From positions 1 through 64,000 of the forward strand of contig JAFTHW010000010.1 of the NCBI GenBank assembly GCA_017457225.1: a stretch of DNA of 64,000 nucleotides, read 5' to 3'. Source of the stretch: Clostridia bacterium (GTDB lineage: Bacteria; Bacillota; Clostridia; Christensenellales; Borkfalkiaceae). How positions within the stretch are numbered: the stretch's first letter is position 1; each line of letters begins with the position of its first letter. The translations under genes and the position numbers were made by a program. The notes under the pieces are model-generated. The model made no database searches and had not been told where the DNA came from. It was given only the letters and a program-made list of their open reading frames with translations. Positions 1 through 7,408 of the stretch are shown here, piece by piece.

Positions 1-180
1 AAAGCTGACGATCTCAATGCTATCGCCGTCCTTCAATACGGTATCAGCGTAAGTAGCTTTCGGAACGATGTCGCCGTTCAGCTCGGTCGCGATCCGCTTC
101 ATATCGTAGTTGGTTGTCGCAAGATACTCAGCAATGGTCTTACCTGCAATATCCAAGGGTTCTCCGTTTACCTTTACCAT
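1..180 (-). CDS. thiS: Sulfur carrier protein ThiS (3' end cut by window edge)
   Basis: The first 60 residues of a ubiquitin-fold sulfur carrier are present; the C-terminal Gly-Gly end lies outside the window. ThiS is adenylated and thiocarboxylated at its C-terminus and donates sulfur for the thiazole ring of thiamine. Seen here: the ThiS-like pattern VNGEPLD at the start, ATELNGDIVPK near residue 32, and VLKDGDSIEIV near residue 48. The ATG at 178-180 follows a GGAGGTG ribosome binding site at 183-191. A TPP riboswitch with a terminator lies directly upstream, which supports the thiamine assignment independently. More thi genes probably follow beyond the window edge. Confidence 0.9.
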   Translation of the reverse strand, partial: MVKVNGEPLDIAGKTIAEYLATTNYDMKRIATELNGDIVPKATYADTVLKDGDSIEIVSF

Positions 181-204
181 TTCACACCTCCACAAAAATT
201 GCAA

Positions 205-241
205 CAAAAAAGGAGCTACCGATTCGGTAACTCCAAAAAAA
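205..241 (-). terminator. Riboswitch expression-platform terminator before thiS
   Basis: On the minus strand a GGAGTTACC / GGTAGCTCC stem (212-234) with a five-base loop is followed at once by seven U residues. It sits between the TPP aptamer and the thiS ribosome binding site, so ligand binding most likely stops transcription here. Confidence 0.85.
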
Positions 242-267
242 TCTCTTGTTCCTCCCAATATTCTCGT

Positions 268-358
268 ATCAGGCATCCCTACGTTGGCATTATCCAAATC
301 AGGTTCTCGGTCGAAGGTCACACCTTCCTCTCAGCCTGTATACAAGCTCCCGTTTGTT
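268..358 (-). promoter_or_regulatory. TPP riboswitch (THI element)
   Basis: Read on the minus strand, the aptamer hallmarks appear in order: GGGAGC, CTGAGAGG, ACCTGATTTGGATAATGCC and CGTAGGGA (351 down to 276). These match the conserved thi-box core that binds thiamine pyrophosphate. It lies 90 bases upstream of the thiS start and is followed by a terminator, the usual off-switch arrangement. Confidence 0.95.
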
Positions 359-371
359 CAGTTGTGAGTAT

Positions 372-400
372 ATTATACACCTTTTTTTATCAGATTGCAA
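372..400 (-). promoter_or_regulatory. Promoter of the TPP riboswitch-thiS transcript
   Basis: TTGCAA (395-400) and TATAAT (372-377) on the minus strand are separated by exactly 17 bases, and the aptamer begins about 20 bases downstream. It lies after the radical SAM stop codon, so thiS has its own transcript. Confidence 0.8.
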
Positions 401-422
401 TACCTTTTTGAAAAATTAAAGA

Positions 423-1028
423 TTAAGATTCATAGGGGCGGACACGGAAGGTTGCTCCTACCGATTCGCAGATTTCTCTGCTCTTTTCCTGCTCTTCCTT
501 GGTCGTTACCTTATCAACCACGGTCATGATAACGTTTGGAACGTATTTCGTGCAGTCGTGGGTAAATGAAAGCATTGCGTTATATGAATCAATGCCGAAT
601 TTAGGACGAACAAGCTTCAGATAGTCCTCTTTGTTGGTTGCGTTAAGACTGACGGATACCGTGTCGATCAATCCCTCAAGCTTATGTGCAACCTTCTCAC
701 CGGCAATCAGGTCGGCAAGACCGTTTGTGTTGATACGAATCGGAATACTGCTTTTCGACTTGATATACTCTGCTACCTTCAAAAGATCCTCCAAGCGTTC
801 TGTCGGCTCACCGTAGCCGCAGAATACGATTTCTTCGTATTTGGCAAGATCCCACGTATCAATGCTATCGCAAATTTCTTTTACGGTAGGCTCTCTTTCA
901 AGCCAAAGCGAACCCGAATTGAACACGTGATCGTCGTGATGCCTCAAGCAAAAGGTGCAAGCGCAGGGGCATCTGTTGGTAATGTTTACATATATTCCGT
1001 TTCTTCCGGCATAGGTTATGGTCATCAT
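423..1028 (-). CDS. TatD-associated-type radical SAM protein
   Basis: A 201-residue radical SAM enzyme. The CxxxCxxC cluster motif is visible at C20, C24 and C27 within NRCPCACTFC, and a GxGEPT-type SAM-binding stretch (FCGYGEPTE) follows near residue 70. The protein ends soon after the core fold, as in the short family of radical SAM proteins linked to TatD nucleases (TIGR04038-like); the reaction of that family is unknown to me. The GGAGG at 1038-1042 supports the ATG at 1026-1028. It overlaps the ribosome binding region of the upstream ECF gene, so pdxK, the ECF S component and this gene form one operon, which suggests a role in vitamin B6 or thiamine precursor handling; that link is inference. 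Confidence 0.8.
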   Translation of the reverse strand: MMTITYAGRNGIYVNITNRCPCACTFCLRHHDDHVFNSGSLWLEREPTVKEICDSIDTWDLAKYEEIVFCGYGEPTERLEDLLKVAEYIKSKSSIPIRINTNGLADLIAGEKVAHKLEGLIDTVSVSLNATNKEDYLKLVRPKFGIDSYNAMLSFTHDCTKYVPNVIMTVVDKVTTKEEQEKSREICESVGATFRVRPYES

Positions 1029-1030
1029 AA

Positions 1031-1537
1031 TTAAAGTCCTCCGGTCAATTTAGATTTATAATTCAGTTTATCAACGGTCAATCCTATAGCGACAAACAGA
1101 ATTGAACTCGTCACCGACTGCGTGATCGACGCAGGAATACCTGTAAGGGGAGCCACAAAATTGCCATATAGCAAGGCTTCATACAGATAGTATCCTCCGG
1201 CACAAATAACAGCGGCGGGTATCATTGCCAACCAATTACGCAGACTCATCATCTTTTTGCCTTTATTTGTAAACAGCAATGCGGTCGCCGCTTTGATCAC
1301 AACGGATCCCGGTGCCCATATAGCAAATCCCGTAAGACAGTCGGCAAGAAGCGCTCCGCCCGCTCCGACAGCCATTGCATACGGCCAAGGAAGAATACAC
1401 GCGGCAAGATAGATAAGACCGTCGCCAACGTGTATGTATCCGTTGTTTGTCGGTATATGCAAATAAGCGGTAACAACGAATACCAATGCCGTAAATACGC
1501 CTGCAATGCACATAAATCGTGTATGTTTGTTTTGCAT
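1031..1537 (-). CDS. ECF transporter S-component-like membrane protein
   Basis: A 168-residue protein with about five to six hydrophobic helices and the motif IHVGDGLIYLAA near residue 36, typical of substrate-binding S components of energy-coupling factor importers (ECF-RibU/TIGR04002-like). Such proteins capture a vitamin and use shared EcfA/A'/T modules, none of which are in this window. It sits between pdxK and the radical SAM gene: the start is at 1535-1537 after a GGAG that overlaps the pdxK stop. A pyridoxine-type or thiamine-precursor substrate is the best guess from context. I cannot separate these from the sequence. Confidence 0.75.
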   Translation of the reverse strand: MQNKHTRFMCIAGVFTALVFVVTAYLHIPTNNGYIHVGDGLIYLAACILPWPYAMAVGAGGALLADCLTGFAIWAPGSVVIKAATALLFTNKGKKMMSLRNWLAMIPAAVICAGGYYLYEALLYGNFVAPLTGIPASITQSVTSSILFVAIGLTVDKLNYKSKLTGGL

Positions 1538-1549
1538 TTTGATTTTCTC

Positions 1550-2377
1550 CTATTCTATTTCGCTCAAAAATTCTTCAAAGCAGATTCCGTCTGCTTTGGG
1601 TATGTCTAATTCAACTGTGCGGCGCAGTACCTTGGCAATAAATGCCGAGGCGTGCGTTACAGCTTCTACAAGACTTTTCCCGTTTACCGCGTCTGCCGCG
1701 ATCATCGACGAAAAAACGTCTCCCGTTCCTGCTCGGCACGGACCCACCTTATGCTCTCGGACAAGTCTTGGCTCCTTGCCCGCTTCGTACACATAGTTTT
1801 CGAGATCCCCGTCACACTCCAAGCCGGAAATAACGATTCTCTTCGGTCCAAGCTTAGAGAGACGCTTACATATTGTAAATAGCTCTTCCTCGCGCATATC
1901 CTCACGGTACTCGGTATCGGTCAAAATACAAGCCTCGGTCAGATTGGGAGTCAGGATATCCGCATAAGCAACCAGCGACCTCATGCGTTCTGCCAAAAGC
2001 GGTGAATATGCGGGATACAGCCTGCCGTCATCGCCCATCACGGGATCCACAACCGTAACCGTACCGTTTCTCTTAAATCGCTCGATAAAGTACTTTACAA
2101 TATCGATCTGCTCGGGGGATGCTAAATACCCTGTAAGTATGCCGTTAAAGTGAAGGTCAAGCTTTTCCCATTCATCCATATAGGCGTTCATATGCTCGGT
2201 GTAATCGGTGCGATAATAGCTTTCATATCCCGTATGATTGGAAAAGACGGAGGTCGGCAAGGGACAGCACTGTATCTTCATTGCGGAAATAATTGGCAAC
2301 GATACCGAGATCGAACAACGTCCGAAACCACAGAAATCATTGATCACCGCAATCTTTTTTTGATGATTATGAGACAT
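1550..2377 (-). CDS. pdxK: Pyridoxamine/pyridoxal kinase (PfkB/ribokinase fold)
   Basis: About 275 residues, matching pyridoxal kinases that phosphorylate B6 vitamers with ATP. The DPVMGD motif lies near residue 111, and the GTGD anion-hole and catalytic-base motif (CRAGTGDVFSS) near residue 217. The ATG at 2375-2377 is chosen because AGGAG lies 9 bases upstream; an in-frame TTG seven codons earlier lacks a site. First gene of the pdxK, ECF S and radical SAM operon. It is divergent from a MocR-type regulator, and such regulators commonly control B6 salvage or synthesis genes using PLP as the sensed ligand. Confidence 0.9.
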   Translation of the reverse strand: MSHNHQKKIAVINDFCGFGRCSISVSLPIISAMKIQCCPLPTSVFSNHTGYESYYRTDYTEHMNAYMDEWEKLDLHFNGILTGYLASPEQIDIVKYFIERFKRNGTVTVVDPVMGDDGRLYPAYSPLLAERMRSLVAYADILTPNLTEACILTDTEYREDMREEELFTICKRLSKLGPKRIVISGLECDGDLENYVYEAGKEPRLVREHKVGPCRAGTGDVFSSMIAADAVNGKSLVEAVTHASAFIAKVLRRTVELDIPKADGICFEEFLSEIE

Positions 2378-2391
2378 TTGATCGTTGCTCC

Positions 2392-2420
2392 TTGACAATT
2401 TAATGATATTATTATATAAT
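2392..2420 (+). promoter_or_regulatory. Promoter of the MocR-type gene
   Basis: A perfect TTGACA (2392-2397) and TATAAT (2415-2420) pair with 17 bases between. The -35 box overlaps the pdxK ribosome binding region of the divergent operon, so occupancy of this intergenic region could affect both directions. Confidence 0.85.
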
Positions 2421-2470
2421 AAATCTGTCGATATTAAAATAATCAGTTTAGGAGAATTTTATATATACAG

Positions 2471-3550
2471 ATGAAATATGTAATTGACAAAAACAGCCGT
2501 CCTGTATATCTTCAGATATACAAACAGATCAGACAAGACATAATTGACGGAATCTACCCATATCTATCTAAGCTTCCCTCTATGCGTCTGCTGTGCGACG
2601 AGCTTGGCGTAAGCACGGTTACGATCGAGCACGCCTATGCGCTCCTTTGTGATGAGGGATACGTGGAAGCTCGTGAGCGTAGCGGCTTCGTCGTGATTTT
2701 TCGGGAATCGGACGGCTTTGCCGCACCTGCTGAAACCCACACGAAGCATAGCATCGTACCGCAAAGCTATCATACATATCCCGAATTTCCTTTTTCCGTC
2801 CTCAGAAAGACGATGCGTAAGGTGCTTTCCGATGATGCCGATGTGCTCCGTGAGAGATCCCCGAATGCAGGGTGCCCCGAGCTTCGTGAGGCAATAAAAA
2901 ATTATCTCATTCGAAACAGAGGCATGAACGTCGAGAGTAGTCAGATCATCGTTGGTTCGGGTGCGGAATATCTTTACGGGCTTATCATCACAATGCTCGG
3001 AAGAAAGCACGTATACGGTATTGAGTCACCGTCATACAAAAAGATCGAGCCAATCTACAGCGCGGCTGATGTGGAGCACGAGCTGTTGCCGTTATCTCAC
3101 GACGGCATTGATAGTTTAGCTCTTACAAAAACAAAGGCAAATGTCATTCATACAACACCTTACAGAAGCTTTCCGACGGGCATTACTGCGTCCGCCAACA
3201 AACGCCACGAATATATCCGCTGGGCGAGCAAAAATGGGCGCATCATTATTGAAGACGATTTCGAGTCTGAGTTTTCTGTTTCCTCAAAACCGGAGGATAC
3301 GCTGTTTTCACTTTCCAACTATGACAACGTAATCTATATGAACACCTTTTCCAAGACTATCTCTCCCGCGCTCCGCGTTGGATATATGGTTCTGCCCAAA
3401 TGCCTTGTGAGCGAATTTGATAAAAAGCTCGGCTTCTATTCATGCACAGTGCCAACCTTTGAGCAGTTTGTTCTTGCAGAGCTTATTAACAGCGGAGACT
3501 TTGAACGTCACATCAACCGAGTCAGACGAAGTTTGAGGAAGAAGCATTAA
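2471..3550 (+). CDS. MocR/PdxR-type GntR-aminotransferase regulator, C-terminally truncated
   Basis: Residues 1-75 form a GntR winged helix (PVYLQIYKQIRQDI, then LPSMRLLCDELGVS). The rest is a fold-type I aminotransferase-like domain that should bind PLP, with the PLP-lysine motif NTFSKT at residues 291-296 (Lys295). MocR proteins usually run to about 450-480 residues; this one stops at 359, directly after the conserved HINRVRR helix, so roughly 100 residues of the small domain are missing. Two mobile-element-type genes follow downstream. It may be an eroded gene or a shortened regulator. Divergent placement to pdxK suggests it controlled that operon. Confidence 0.8.
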   Translation: MKYVIDKNSRPVYLQIYKQIRQDIIDGIYPYLSKLPSMRLLCDELGVSTVTIEHAYALLCDEGYVEARERSGFVVIFRESDGFAAPAETHTKHSIVPQSYHTYPEFPFSVLRKTMRKVLSDDADVLRERSPNAGCPELREAIKNYLIRNRGMNVESSQIIVGSGAEYLYGLIITMLGRKHVYGIESPSYKKIEPIYSAADVEHELLPLSHDGIDSLALTKTKANVIHTTPYRSFPTGITASANKRHEYIRWASKNGRIIIEDDFESEFSVSSKPEDTLFSLSNYDNVIYMNTFSKTISPALRVGYMVLPKCLVSEFDKKLGFYSCTVPTFEQFVLAELINSGDFERHINRVRRSLRKKH

Positions 3551-3563
3551 AATAAATACGATA

Positions 3564-3590
3564 GCCCTCGCTCTATTTCGGAACGAGGGC
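3564..3590. terminator. Inverted repeat between convergent genes
   Basis: A GCCCTCG / CGAGGGC stem (3564-3570 and 3584-3590) lies between the convergent MocR-type and DUF6809 genes. It lacks a clean U tract on either strand, so terminator function is only likely. Confidence 0.4.
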
Positions 3591-3599
3591 GGTTTGGTT

Positions 3600-3866
3600 C
3601 TACTCGGTTAATGTTTCAATGGCAATCTGCATCCCGAGCTTGAAAGCGTACTCAAAGATTGCCGCTTCAGCCAAGCTCATATACTCGCTCCAACAATCGT
3701 GAAACTTTTCAAAGACTTCTTTTTGCTCATCAGAAAAGCTTTTCTCTAAGTCCTCGTGATGCCGTGACATATATCCGAGCAATTCTTTCATTTCTTTAGA
3801 ATTAGTTCGGCTATCCTCTTGCGGTATGATGTTCCCGTGCCAAAACTCGTTTATAACGGATTTCAT
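3600..3866 (-). CDS. DUF6809-like small helical protein
   Basis: An 88-residue predicted all-helical acidic protein (HHEDLEKSFSDEQKE near the middle; SLAEAAIFEYAFKLGMQIA near the end). It resembles the small DUF6809-type proteins found beside integrative elements in Clostridia; function unknown. The ATG at 3864-3866 overlaps the stop of the upstream TnpV gene by four bases (ATGA), so the two are translationally coupled. Confidence 0.65.
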   Translation of the reverse strand: MKSVINEFWHGNIIPQEDSRTNSKEMKELLGYMSRHHEDLEKSFSDEQKEVFEKFHDCWSEYMSLAEAAIFEYAFKLGMQIAIETLTE

Positions 3867-4246
3867 TGATATACCACCTCCCATAAAACGATTTCTTCCG
3901 CGCTTGTCTTGATGTTGTTCATCTCGGCAATCCAACGGAGCATATCGCGAGCCTTCAAGTTCTCGTCAATACCTCTTTCGGCAACGAGGCGGGGGATGAT
4001 GCTATCAAGCATTTTGTTTGCTTCAAGGTCGATTTTGTGCAACCGAACATTCAACTTGCCTTCAGTCAGCAGCGTTGTGTACCTTCCGCGACGGTGCTGT
4101 TTGATGAAATCAAGGTGTATCCGTCCATACTTGCCAATCTGATAGTCGGTCTGTTCGGGAAGTGCAATATTGGGTATAAGGTGTCCGCTTTCCTCGCGGT
4201 AGGTTCCTCCGAGGTTTTCGTAAAGGGATTCAAAGTTCTTTTTCAT
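3863..4246 (-). CDS. tnpV: TnpV family transposon-associated protein
   Basis: A 127-residue protein matching TnpV of Tn4451/Tn4453-like mobilizable elements: LGGTYREESGHLIPNI near residue 11, IGKYGRIHLDFIKQHR near residue 36, ERGIDENLKARDMLRWI near residue 88 and MNNIKTSAEEIVL near the end. TnpV's own role is not well defined. The ATG at 4244-4246 follows GGAGG (4255-4259). No recombinase or transposase is nearby, so this pair looks like a remnant or a passenger from an integrative element. The neighbouring MocR-type gene is shortened. Confidence 0.8.
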   Translation of the reverse strand: MKKNFESLYENLGGTYREESGHLIPNIALPEQTDYQIGKYGRIHLDFIKQHRRGRYTTLLTEGKLNVRLHKIDLEANKMLDSIIPRLVAERGIDENLKARDMLRWIAEMNNIKTSAEEIVLWEVVYQ

Positions 4247-4320
4247 TGTAGTATCCTCCAAAATAAGATTTTGATTTTACTACAATTCATCCTCGCATCC
4301 AAACCAATCAACAAAGTTTG

Positions 4321-4350
4321 AAGGGAACCTGCTCTATCGCAGGTTCCCTT
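4321..4350. repeat. Perfect 12-bp inverted repeat downstream of the MATE gene
   Basis: AAGGGAACCTGC (4321-4332) and GCAGGTTCCCTT (4339-4350) form a strong stem with a six-base loop. No U tract is directly adjacent on either strand. It lies in the spacer between TnpV and the MATE gene and may still act as a boundary. Confidence 0.55.
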
Positions 4351-4385
4351 CGTTACGCCCTTTTTTCTATAAATCCTACCACAAC

Positions 4386-4440
4386 TTTGCCATAGGCAAA
4401 ATAGCACTTGCCGTAGGCAAATATCACTGCGAAGCAATCT
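4386..4440. repeat. Mini-hairpin array with ATATCAC linkers (copy A)
   Basis: Short imperfect palindromes, TTTGCCATAGGCAAA (4386-4400), TTGCCGTAGGCAA (4408-4420) and TGCGAAGCA (4428-4436), are separated by ATAGCAC (4401) and ATATCAC (4421), a 20-base period. The array overlaps the last codons of the MATE gene. A second, longer array of the same design is at 17752-17835. Confidence 0.7.
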
Positions 4441-5821
4441 CGCCGTTTTGCAATTCCGTTTTTTCTCGGCGTTTCCCGTACTTTTTCCGATAAACGAGCA
4501 AGCACACGACGATCTGCGCGATACTCGACAAAGTCCAAGTAATCGGATACGCCACGTACACCATTTCCACGCGCGGAAACAGAGGATAAATCGCCAAAAC
4601 CCACACCACACGGAATACACACGTAAAGAATATATTGATAAACATCGGGAACAGGGAATATCCCATACCCCGCAACGTCGCGCTAAAAATCTCCATCGTC
4701 GCCGCGAGCATATAGAAAAACGACGTGTACCGCCTACGGATCATTGCTTGCGCGATCACTTCGGGATCTGCGTTAAATAGGGAGTATATATACTGCCCGA
4801 AAAACGCAATTACCCCGATCAATACGAGTTGGAACGCCCAACAAAGCCCCAATCCGTCCACAAGCGTTCGCTTCACCCGCTCGGGTTTTTTCGCGCCGAT
4901 ATTTTGCCCGACGATCGTCACGACGACGCGCCCAAACGATCCGTTTAGCCCGTCGATAAACGAATCCACTTGCACACCCACGGCAGTGCCCGCGATAACA
5001 ATATCCCCGTAGGAGTTGATGGTCGATTGAATGAGTATATTCGCCACGGAAAACAACGAAGAATTGATCCCCGTCGGAACTCCCAACCGCAAGACCTCCA
5101 ACAATTCTTTTTTATAAAAACGAGTCTTTTTTAAGGAGTATTTTGCCGCGCTTTTTTCTTTCATTAAATCAATCGTGACCCACACCGCCGCCACGTACTG
5201 CGAAATGATCGTGCCGAGCGCCACGCCAACGACGTGCATATCGAAAAACACGACCGTAACGATATTGATTCCGATATTGATCACTCCCGAAACGAACAGA
5301 TAAAACAAAGGTTTTTTCGTTTCGCCGATCCCACGGAACAACGACGCCCCGAAATTATAAATACTGTTTGCGGGAACGCCTAAAAAATAAATTTGCATAT
5401 ACGTCACGGCGTAAGGTAGCACCTCTTTCGGCGTATGGAGCGCCACGAGTAAGGGTTTCGTGACCGCAAGCCCTACAATCATCACGAGAATTCCGCTGAC
5501 CACGGAAAGCGCCATCGAAGTATGTACGACTCGAGATTGCCCCTCTTCGTCCTTCGCCCCGAACGCGGTCGCCATCGCCACGTTCGCCCCGACCGAGCAC
5601 CCGATCACCAAATTCGTAATGAGATGAATGGCAGAGCTCGTCGAACCGACCGCCGCCTGATACACCGTACCGGCAAACCGCCCCACGACAGCCATATCCG
5701 CCACGTTGAAAAGAAGCTGTAAATAGGTGGACAAAACCATAGGAATCGCGAAAAACAATACCTTTTTCAGCAATTTCCCTTCCGTAAAATCGATTCTGCC
5801 CTTCACTGACGTATGATGCAT
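4424..5821 (-). CDS. MATE family multidrug/cation antiporter
   Basis: A 465-residue protein with about 12 membrane helices, typical of MATE exporters driven by Na+ or H+. Two homologous halves are visible, starting VLFFAIPMVLSTYLQLLFNVAD near residue 20 and VLRLGVPTGINSSLFSVANI near residue 245. The start at 5819-5821 follows AGGTG. The C-terminal tail falls inside a mini-hairpin repeat, so its last dozen residues are probably not conserved. It has its own promoter and stands alone. Substrate cannot be told. Confidence 0.85.
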   Translation of the reverse strand: MHHTSVKGRIDFTEGKLLKKVLFFAIPMVLSTYLQLLFNVADMAVVGRFAGTVYQAAVGSTSSAIHLITNLVIGCSVGANVAMATAFGAKDEEGQSRVVHTSMALSVVSGILVMIVGLAVTKPLLVALHTPKEVLPYAVTYMQIYFLGVPANSIYNFGASLFRGIGETKKPLFYLFVSGVINIGINIVTVVFFDMHVVGVALGTIISQYVAAVWVTIDLMKEKSAAKYSLKKTRFYKKELLEVLRLGVPTGINSSLFSVANILIQSTINSYGDIVIAGTAVGVQVDSFIDGLNGSFGRVVVTIVGQNIGAKKPERVKRTLVDGLGLCWAFQLVLIGVIAFFGQYIYSLFNADPEVIAQAMIRRRYTSFFYMLAATMEIFSATLRGMGYSLFPMFINIFFTCVFRVVWVLAIYPLFPRVEMVYVAYPITWTLSSIAQIVVCLLVYRKKYGKRREKTELQNGEIASQ

Positions 5822-5872
5822 CGCGTTTCACCTGTCCGTCCGTATTTGAAAAACTTCCGCTTTTCGAGGACT

Positions 5873-5901
5873 ATTTTACCACTCCCGTTTCAAATAAGCA
5901 A
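5873..5901 (-). promoter_or_regulatory. Promoter of the MATE gene
   Basis: TTGCTT (5896-5901) and TAAAAT (5873-5878) on the minus strand, 17 bases apart, about 45 bases before the MATE start. Confidence 0.65.
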
Positions 5902-5954
5902 GCGAATGAACCGCCAAAACGAACTTTTAATCATTATTTTTTGCAAGCTTTTTT

Positions 5955-5976
5955 AAGGAGCGTTTCCCCGCTCCTT
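5955..5976 (+). terminator. Hairpin between ABC operon end and MATE gene
   Basis: AAGGAGCG / CGCTCCTT stem followed by a short T run only when read on the plus strand. Both flanking genes are on the minus strand, where an A run follows, so its role is unclear. Confidence 0.3.
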
Positions 5977-5986
5977 TTTACGGAGT

Positions 5987-6652
5987 TTAACTCTCCAACA
6001 AAGCCCGCAAAATTTCCGCCTTTTGCGCGGACTCCTCTCCGTACACTCTCGGGAGTTCTCCCTCTTTAAGCGTAACGTCCGCCGCAATTTTTCCGTCCTT
6101 TAAAACAACGATCCGATGCGCCAGCATACACGCGTCCTCCAAATCGTGCGTCACGAACACCGTCGTCGGACGCAACTCTTTCCAAAGCCCTGCAAGTACG
6201 TTCGACAAACGGATTTTGAGCGCGGTATCGAGTGACGAAAAAGGCTCGTCAAGAAGCAGTAGCGGTGCGTTTTGCAAAAACGCCCGCGCAATCGCCACGC
6301 GTTGTTTTTCCCCGCCCGAGAGCTGTTTCGGACGTTTAGCTTTATGCGCAGTCAGCTCGGTTTTTTCTAAAATTTTGACAATATCCTCGTCCCTGCCCCC
6401 TGCGTATCGCAAATTTTGCTCTACAGTCAAGTTTGGCAGAAGCCTCGGCGATTGAAACACGTACCCAACAGAAGCGGGAACTCCCTCTTTTTCTCCTTGA
6501 AAGGGAGCAAGGCCCGAAAGCGCATTCAAAAGAGTCGTCTTTCCCACGCCCGAAGCGCCCAAAACGCACAAAATTTTCCCTTCTTCGATCTCCAAGGAAA
6601 AATCGTCGAACAGCACGCGCCCGTCGTATTCTTTTGAAATGCGTATCTTCAT
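5987..6652 (-). CDS. NitT/TauT-type ABC transporter ATP-binding protein
   Basis: A 221-residue nucleotide-binding subunit. Walker A GASGVGKTT is at residues 32-40, the Q-loop region at GYVFQSPRL, the signature LSGGEKQRVAIARA near residue 116, Walker B LLLLDEPFSSLD near residue 131 and the H-loop TVFVTHD near 165. It powers the importer formed with the next two upstream genes. Its ATG overlaps the permease stop as ATGA, with GGAGG upstream. The family carries nitrate, sulfonates or thiamine precursors; the substrate here is unknown. Confidence 0.88.
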   Translation of the reverse strand: MKIRISKEYDGRVLFDDFSLEIEEGKILCVLGASGVGKTTLLNALSGLAPFQGEKEGVPASVGYVFQSPRLLPNLTVEQNLRYAGGRDEDIVKILEKTELTAHKAKRPKQLSGGEKQRVAIARAFLQNAPLLLLDEPFSSLDTALKIRLSNVLAGLWKELRPTTVFVTHDLEDACMLAHRIVVLKDGKIAADVTLKEGELPRVYGEESAQKAEILRALLES

Positions 6653-7404
6653 TTTACCCTCCTTTCCACAAGGGACGAAAAAAGCGCAAACATTCCCTCG
6701 ATCGCAAGCCCGATTAAGAACGCGACGATCACGAGTGCGAACAGCGCGGGCATTTCATAAAACGCTTTCGCATCCTGCATCATTCCGCCAAGACTCCCGA
6801 ACGTTCCCGCCAACACTTCTGCGGATACGACGAGCTTCACGGCAAACGAACACGCCGCGCCCGACTCCCGCAACGCATACGGCGCGGAGAGCGGCAAATA
6901 CATCTGCGTGATCCGTTGCATCAGCGGCACTTTATATACGCGGCTCATTTCCAAAAGCTCCCCGTCCACCTGCATCAAAGCGGCAAGGAACGACGTGTAA
7001 AGCATCGGGAACAACGCCATAAACGCCACCGCAATCGGAGCGCCTGCCGCGCCCGTCCATACGAGAATGATGAGCATCGCCGCCAATGTCGGAACGGAGC
7101 GGAAGATCGCCACAATCGGAGTCAAAAACCGCCTCAACCAAGGCAACAGGTATGCGGCGACAGCAGCCACGAGCGAAAGGACAAATGACAGCAAAAACGC
7201 CAAAAACGTCCTGCCCATGGTCGAGCCGACCGCTCTCCAAAAGCTCCCCGAAACCCAAAATAAACCCAATTCTTTAAGGCAGGAAGAAAGGGACGGGATC
7301 AAAAGCTCGTTCCCCGCCAATACGTATGCCAAACACCACGCGCCGACGAGAAACGCCGCCCACACGAGCGCTTGTATTCCGTTTTTCCAAACCTTGTTTT
7401 TCAT
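6649..7404 (-). CDS. NitT/TauT-type ABC transporter permease
   Basis: A 251-residue inner-membrane permease with about six helices. The binding-protein-dependent transport EAA-like loop appears around residues 175-195 (MYLPLSAPYALRESGAACSFAVKLVV). It resembles SsuC/ThiX-type permeases. Overlaps the ATPase gene and begins five bases after the binding-protein stop, so all three subunits are co-translated from one operon led by the TM1266-like gene. The upstream ribosome binding site is weak, consistent with translational coupling. Confidence 0.85.
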   Translation of the reverse strand: MKNKVWKNGIQALVWAAFLVGAWCLAYVLAGNELLIPSLSSCLKELGLFWVSGSFWRAVGSTMGRTFLAFLLSFVLSLVAAVAAYLLPWLRRFLTPIVAIFRSVPTLAAMLIILVWTGAAGAPIAVAFMALFPMLYTSFLAALMQVDGELLEMSRVYKVPLMQRITQMYLPLSAPYALRESGAACSFAVKLVVSAEVLAGTFGSLGGMMQDAKAFYEMPALFALVIVAFLIGLAIEGMFALFSSLVERRVK

Positions 7405-7408
7405 AAAT

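Noticed and set aside
4321..4350. Strong inverted repeat as terminator of the MATE gene
   Set aside because: No adjacent U tract on the minus strand; kept as a repeat rather than a terminator.
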